From Flavobacteriales bacterium (lineage in GTDB: Bacteria; Bacteroidota; Bacteroidia; Flavobacteriales; UA16): DNA of 19,689 nucleotides. The translations under genes were made by a program, and so were the position numbers. The stretch covers positions 1 through 19,689 of the forward strand of contig JAURKF010000238.1 in assembly GCA_030831885.1 (NCBI GenBank). The letters are read 5' to 3'. Positions 15,988-19,689 of this stretch are shown here, piece after piece (positions within the stretch are counted from its first letter, which is position 1; the number at the start of each line of letters is the position of its first letter). The notes under the pieces were generated by a model. The model searched no databases and was not told where the DNA came from. It saw only the letters and a program-made list of their open reading frames with translations.

Positions 15988-16950
15988 TCATTTACCACCA
16001 TATGAATGGGAGCCCAGTAATTCAGCGTTTTTGCGCAGCCCATCAAGACCTTTTCGCTGAAGCGGTGATCTGCGTGCAATGGCGCCAAACACTTCTTCCG
16101 TCAAGTCCTTCCATTCGCCTGATGTCATTTGGAGCAATTGCTCGCGCGGAGAAAAGCGTGGCTCATTGTGCACAACTGAAAATCGGTTCCACGGACAAAC
16201 ATCCTGACATACATCACAGCCAAATAACCAGCCGTCCATTTTCGTCACCCATTCTGCCGGAAGTTCTTTCTTCAACTCAATAGTAAAATAAGAGATGCAC
16301 TTGCTGCCATCCACAACATACGGTTCTACAATAGCTTCGGTAGGGCATGCATCGATGCACGCGCGGCAAGTGCCGCAATGGTCCTTCACTGGTCCATCGG
16401 CCTCTAACTCAAGGTCAACAATTAATTCAGCCACGAAAAAAAATGATCCCTGTCGTTTATTGATGAGGTTGGTGTTTTTGCCAATCCAACCCAATCCACT
16501 ACGCGATGCCCATGCTTTATCCAACACGGGAGCCGAATCGACAAATGCCCTGCCTTCAACCGCGCCTACATGCTCGCGTAACTGCTGCAACAACTGCTTC
16601 AGCCGATCCTTTACAACGTAGTGATAATCTTCTCCCCAGGCATATTTCGAAACCTTTAATGCTCCGTCTTTAATCTTATCTGTTGCATCAGGATAATAGT
16701 TGAAGAGCAGTGAAATAACCGATTGGGCGCCGGGCACAAGTAGTCTTGGGTCGAGCCGCATATCGAAATGATTTTCCATGTACGACATTTCTCCATGCAT
16801 TCGCTTCGTCAGCCAGGTTTCAAGCCGTGGTGCTTCTTCCTCTAAAAATCCGGCTTTTGAAATTCCACAAAACGAAAACCCCAGTTCCTGAGCAAGTGCC
16901 TTTATATGACGAGCGTTTTGCGAAGCTCGTAAATCGGAGTGTGTCGCCAT
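15988..16950 (-). CDS. queG: Epoxyqueuosine reductase
   Basis: QueG reduces epoxyqueuosine to queuosine in the wobble position of tRNAs, using cobalamin and two 4Fe-4S clusters. The 320-aa length fits the short form without C-terminal HEAT repeats. The ferredoxin-type cysteines are all visible: C192, C195, C198, C202 in [12 protein letters not shown], then C218 and C245, C248, C252 in [23 protein letters not shown] at about 136-148 contains the likely proton-donor D138, and GLGWIGKN (152-159) is the family signature. The start ATG overlaps the ruvB stop by one base (TAATG), implying translational coupling. No queA or tgt is in the window. Confidence 0.96.
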   Translation of the reverse strand: MATHSDLRASQNARHIKALAQELGFSFCGISKAGFLEEEAPRLETWLTKRMHGEMSYMENHFDMRLDPRLLVPGAQSVISLLFNYYPDATDKIKDGALKVSKYAWGEDYHYVVKDRLKQLLQQLREHVGAVEGRAFVDSAPVLDKAWASRSGLGWIGKNTNLINKRQGSFFFVAELIVDLELEADGPVKDHCGTCRACIDACPTEAIVEPYVVDGSKCISYFTIELKKELPAEWVTKMDGWLFGCDVCQDVCPWNRFSVVHNEPRFSPREQLLQMTSGEWKDLTEEVFGAIARRSPLQRKGLDGLRKNAELLGSHSYGGK

Positions 16951-17969
16951 TAGAACAATTCTCCCGAACGCCCACCTTTGAGTTTGCCCAGATGTTTGTA
17001 TGCCAATTCAGTGACCTGTCGGCCGCGTGGCGTGCGCATGATAAAGCCCTCCTGAATCAAATACGGCTCATATACTTCTTCAATCGTTCCGGAATCTTCG
17101 CCCACGGCAGTTGCCACCGTGTTCAAACCAACCGGCCCGCCGTTGAATTTATCGATGATAGTAAATAGAATTTTGTGGTCCATTTCATCGAGCCCAAGCG
17201 TATCGACATTCAGTGCATTCAACGCAAATTGCGTTATTTCCAAATCGCATTTGCCGTTGCCCTTTATTTGCGCGAAGTCACGCACACGACGTAACAATGC
17301 GTTGGCAATACGAGGCGTACCACGACTTCTGCGCGCTACCTCATATGCAGCATCTTCCAATATTTCCATATTAAGGATATCAGCACTACGCTGCACGATA
17401 TCGGTAAGCGTGCGTGCATCGTAATACGAAAGACGCGCATTAATGCCAAAGCGTGCGCGCAGCGGAGCAGTAAGCAAACCACTTCGTGTTGTTGCCCCAA
17501 TAAGAGTGAATGGATTCAATTTGATTTGTACAGACCGTGCATTGGGGCCGGTATCGATTACCAGATCGATACAATAGTCCTCCATAGCAGAGTACAAATA
17601 CTCCTCTACCACAGGACTCAATCGATGGATTTCATCAATGAAAAGTATATCGTTCGTTTCAAGGTTTGTGAGTAAGCCCGCCAAATCAGCCGGCTTATCT
17701 AAAACGGGCCCGGAAGTGGTCTTGATACTCACTCCCATTTCATTCGAAATGATGTGACCTAAGGTCGTTTTCCCCAATCCCGGCGGGCCATGCAGCAACA
17801 CATGATCAAGTGCCTCTGTGCGCAATTTGGCCGCCTTAACAAACACCTCCAGATTTTCGAGCACTTGACGTTGCCCTGTAAAATCATCGAACGTCTTCGG
17901 GCGTAACACACGATCTAGCTCTCTTTCAGGGCTCTCTGCTTCATCCCGAATATTAAAATCCTCGCTCAT
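16950..17969 (-). CDS. ruvB: Holliday junction branch migration ATPase RuvB
   Basis: RuvB is the AAA+ hexameric motor that, with RuvA, drives branch migration at Holliday junctions before RuvC cleavage. The 339-aa length is standard. Walker A is GPPGLGKTT at 61-69, Walker B is LFIDEIH around D112-E113, sensor 1 is GATTRSG at 158-164, and the arginine finger is at about R171 in [10 protein letters not shown]. The C-terminal winged-helix domain carries EPYLIQEGF and RTPRGRQ. It overlaps the upstream beta-barrel gene by 4 bases (ATGA) and queG by 1 base, so all three are probably co-translated. ruvA and ruvC are not in the window. Confidence 0.98.
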   Translation of the reverse strand: MSEDFNIRDEAESPERELDRVLRPKTFDDFTGQRQVLENLEVFVKAAKLRTEALDHVLLHGPPGLGKTTLGHIISNEMGVSIKTTSGPVLDKPADLAGLLTNLETNDILFIDEIHRLSPVVEEYLYSAMEDYCIDLVIDTGPNARSVQIKLNPFTLIGATTRSGLLTAPLRARFGINARLSYYDARTLTDIVQRSADILNMEILEDAAYEVARRSRGTPRIANALLRRVRDFAQIKGNGKCDLEITQFALNALNVDTLGLDEMDHKILFTIIDKFNGGPVGLNTVATAVGEDSGTIEEVYEPYLIQEGFIMRTPRGRQVTELAYKHLGKLKGGRSGELF

Positions 17970-18616
17970 TCCGTAGTTTGTTCTTCAGTATATTTCTTAT
18001 AGCGCGAATATACCTCTCCAAATATCAATCGACAACGCAGTGTATAAACAGGCGAAGTGAATTGCTGCTGAATCCCCTTATTGTTCTTCAGCATAATTCG
18101 ATACCCAAATCCCACACCCACACCTATTAAGCGAAGTATTTTAAATTCGAAAGCCATACCGGGCTCATATAAAACAACCCGACCCTTGTTGAGAATAGTT
18201 GTGCCCTCATCAGAAGTAACACGCAAAAAACTATTGCCCACACCGAACTGAATAGGAGCGGTAACTTCCCATGGGCCTCGCTGAAAGAAATTGTATTCGA
18301 TAAACGGAGCCAAATAATTCATCCGAATATCAGCTCGAGTCCATCTTCCATCGTTTATCAACTCCTCTTGTAATTCAGTGCCAATAAAGTTATAGCCAAA
18401 CCCAGCGCTGAGTCGCGTTCCAAAAGTTACACCTGCTTTAATACCATAAATCTTTGCGGTGCTTCCCGTAATGAATGAATTGCGTGTATCGAATTTGAAG
18501 CAGGGTGTTACTCGTTGTTTAAAAACATCTCTCAACGAGTCGCTCAGGTTGAACGTCTGCGCATTCAGGCTGAACATTGAAGACAGCAAAACCAGCGAGA
18601 GAAAAAAATTGCGCAT
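17966..18616 (-). CDS. Predicted outer-membrane beta-barrel protein of unknown function
   Basis: This encodes 216 aa from ATG 18614-18616; an upstream in-frame TTG at 18622 is less likely. Residues 1-19 ([19 protein letters not shown]) are a signal peptide ending AQ. The mature part has alternating, aromatic- and glycine-rich strands ([57 protein letters not shown]), as expected of a small 8- to 10-strand barrel. I do not recognise a named family. The gene overlaps ruvB by 4 bases and its start lies only 16 bases after the cox1 terminator. The tail is charged and may be periplasmic. Confidence 0.75.
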   Translation of the reverse strand: MRNFFLSLVLLSSMFSLNAQTFNLSDSLRDVFKQRVTPCFKFDTRNSFITGSTAKIYGIKAGVTFGTRLSAGFGYNFIGTELQEELINDGRWTRADIRMNYLAPFIEYNFFQRGPWEVTAPIQFGVGNSFLRVTSDEGTTILNKGRVVLYEPGMAFEFKILRLIGVGVGFGYRIMLKNNKGIQQQFTSPVYTLRCRLIFGEVYSRYKKYTEEQTTE

Positions 18617-18619
18617 AAA

Positions 18620-18627
18620 CAAAAGTA
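18620..18627 (-). promoter_or_regulatory. TACTTTTG element directly before the beta-barrel start codon
   Basis: The minus strand reads TACTTTTG, matching TAnnTTTG and identical to the element at 6643-6650. It ends three bases before ATG 18616, so a transcript from it would start at or next to the ATG and be leaderless. No TTG is at -33, where the cox1 terminator stem lies. It may be chance. Confidence 0.35.
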
Positions 18628-18632
18628 GAATT

Positions 18633-18660
18633 AAAAAAAGACCCGCCTCACGGGCGGGTC
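18633..18660 (-). terminator. Intrinsic terminator of cytochrome oxidase subunit I gene
   Basis: A perfect 8-bp GC-rich stem (18640-18647 with 18653-18660, GACCCGCC/GGCGGGTC) has a 5-base loop and is followed on the minus strand by seven T (18639-18633). It lies 19 bases after the stop codon at 18680. This is the strongest intrinsic terminator in the window. Confidence 0.92.
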
Positions 18661-18679
18661 CTGAAAATATCTATACGTT

Positions 18680-19689
18680 TTAGTGCGCTTGTTCACCCGG
18701 CTTGAGTGGAACCACTTGCGGCACAAAATCTTCTTCATGATCCGGATTACTGTAGTCGTAGGCCCAACGATGAACCTCAGGTATAGCTCCAGGCCAGTTT
18801 CCGTGAATATGCTTCACCGGAGTTGTCCACTCCAGAGTATTTGAGCCCCAAGGATTCTGAGCCGCTACCTGACCATACTTCATACTGTGGAAGAAGTTGA
18901 ACAGGAAGAGCAACTGGGCAGCACCTCCTACGATTGCAAACGTTGAAATAATCGGATTCAGGTCCATTACCCAATCAAGGAATTCAAACTGTGAGTAGTC
19001 GTAGTATCGACGTGGCGCTCCGGCCATTCCTACGAAGTGCATAGGGAAGAACACACCGAAACCGCAAACTAACGTAAACCAGAAGTGCACGTATCCCAGT
19101 TTCGTATTCATCATGCGACCGTACATTTTTGGAAACCAGTGATAAATACCACCCAGCATTCCGAAGATTGCCGACATACCCATTACGATGTGGAAGTGCG
19201 CCACTACGAAATACGTATCGTGCACGTTCACATCGAGTGCAGAGTCAGCGAGGATGATACCTGTCAATCCGCCGGTTACGAAGGTTGAAACAAGACCAAT
19301 CGAGAACAACATTCCGGGAGTGAATCGGATGTTTCCTTGATAGAGCGTCGTGATATAGTTAAACGCTTTTACCGCTGAAGGAATCGCGATGAGCAGTGTC
19401 GTAAATACGAACACAGAGCCAAGGAATGGGTTCATACCTGTTACATACATGTGGTGCCCCCACACAATGAACGACAAGAAACCAATGGCCAAAATAGATC
19501 CCACCATCGCCTTGTATCCGAAGATTGGTTTACGCGAGTTGGTGGAGATAATCTCTGATGAAATACCCAACGCAGGAAGCAATACGATGTATACCTCCGG
19601 GTGACCCAAAAACCAGAACAAGTGCTGGAATAAAATGGGTGAACCGCCGGTTACGTCAAGAGCCTCACCTTGAATGAAAATGTCCGACA
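18680..19689 (-). CDS. ctaD: Cytochrome c oxidase subunit I, C-terminal part (5' end cut by window)
   Basis: This is the catalytic heme-copper subunit of aa3-type terminal oxidase, which reduces O2 to water and pumps protons in the inner membrane. The frame stays open to the right edge (the TTG at 19621 is an internal Leu codon), giving 335 residues of a protein usually near 550 or more. Visible signatures in order: QHLFWFLGHPEVY, with the CuB His, the D-channel Glu and the cross-linked Tyr; GHHMYVTG with two CuB His; AIPSAVKAFNYI with the K-channel Lys; and VAHFHIVMG with the heme a3 and heme a His. The C-terminal tail (EWTTPVKHIHGNWPG...) is of the Bacteroidota type. It ends before a strong terminator at 18633-18660. 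Confidence 0.97.
   Translation of the reverse strand, partial: SDIFIQGEALDVTGGSPILFQHLFWFLGHPEVYIVLLPALGISSEIISTNSRKPIFGYKAMVGSILAIGFLSFIVWGHHMYVTGMNPFLGSVFVFTTLLIAIPSAVKAFNYITTLYQGNIRFTPGMLFSIGLVSTFVTGGLTGIILADSALDVNVHDTYFVVAHFHIVMGMSAIFGMLGGIYHWFPKMYGRMMNTKLGYVHFWFTLVCGFGVFFPMHFVGMAGAPRRYYDYSQFEFLDWVMDLNPIISTFAIVGGAAQLLFLFNFFHSMKYGQVAAQNPWGSNTLEWTTPVKHIHGNWPGAIPEVHRWAYDYSNPDHEEDFVPQVVPLKPGEQAH

Noticed and set aside
19619..19621. Apparent start codon of the cytochrome oxidase gene
   Set aside because: It is a TTG inside QHLFWF, a conserved internal segment of subunit I, and the frame continues to the window edge with further conserved residues.

Overview
The window looks like a chromosomal segment of a Bacteroidota species, probably of the Flavobacteriia/Cryomorphaceae-like type. 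Four things point there: three large secreted proteins ending in type IX secretion (T9SS) sorting domains, a carboxypeptidase-regulatory-domain TonB-dependent receptor, promoter elements of the Bacteroidota kind (TTG / TAnnTTTG) with no clear Shine-Dalgarno sequences, and a ruvB-queG pair near a cytochrome oxidase subunit I gene. I saw no tRNA, rRNA, CRISPR array, insertion sequence or prophage.

Layout. Left end (1-1416): the 3' part of a CPBP-family membrane protease gene (+) meets ispD (-) tail to tail with a 9-base overlap. 1476-6401 (-): a giant multidomain secreted protein of 1641 aa. 6402-6676: a divergent intergenic region with a good Bacteroidota promoter. 6677-12811 (+): a three-gene secretion/uptake block made of a lamin-tail-domain T9SS protein, a TonB-dependent receptor, and a secreted endonuclease I with a T9SS tail. 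12821-12897: a perfect 26-bp inverted repeat built from heptamer repeats, lying between convergent genes. 12910-15920 (-): pepA-pdxA-rlmH, tightly spaced and with a candidate promoter. 15988-18616 (-): a small outer-membrane-type beta-barrel gene, ruvB and queG, translationally coupled by 4-base and 1-base overlaps. Right end (18680-19689, -): the 3' part of cytochrome c oxidase subunit I, cut by the window edge.

How the genes fit together. Most minus-strand genes are housekeeping: isoprenoid precursor (ispD), vitamin B6 (pdxA), rRNA methylation (rlmH), peptide turnover (pepA), tRNA queuosine (queG), recombination (ruvB) and respiration (cox1). The accessory part is the 6677-12811 block. A cell-surface or secreted nuclease next to an outer-membrane TonB receptor and a lamin-tail protein suggests a machine for degrading extracellular nucleic acid and taking up the products. 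This is inferred from domain content and neighbourhood only. A second feature, read directly from the sequence, is that three intrinsic terminators sit only 9 to 24 bases upstream of the next gene's start codon. No wholly new system can be proven from sequence alone; the nuclease-receptor locus, the heptamer inverted repeat and the terminator-start junctions are the best candidates for follow-up.
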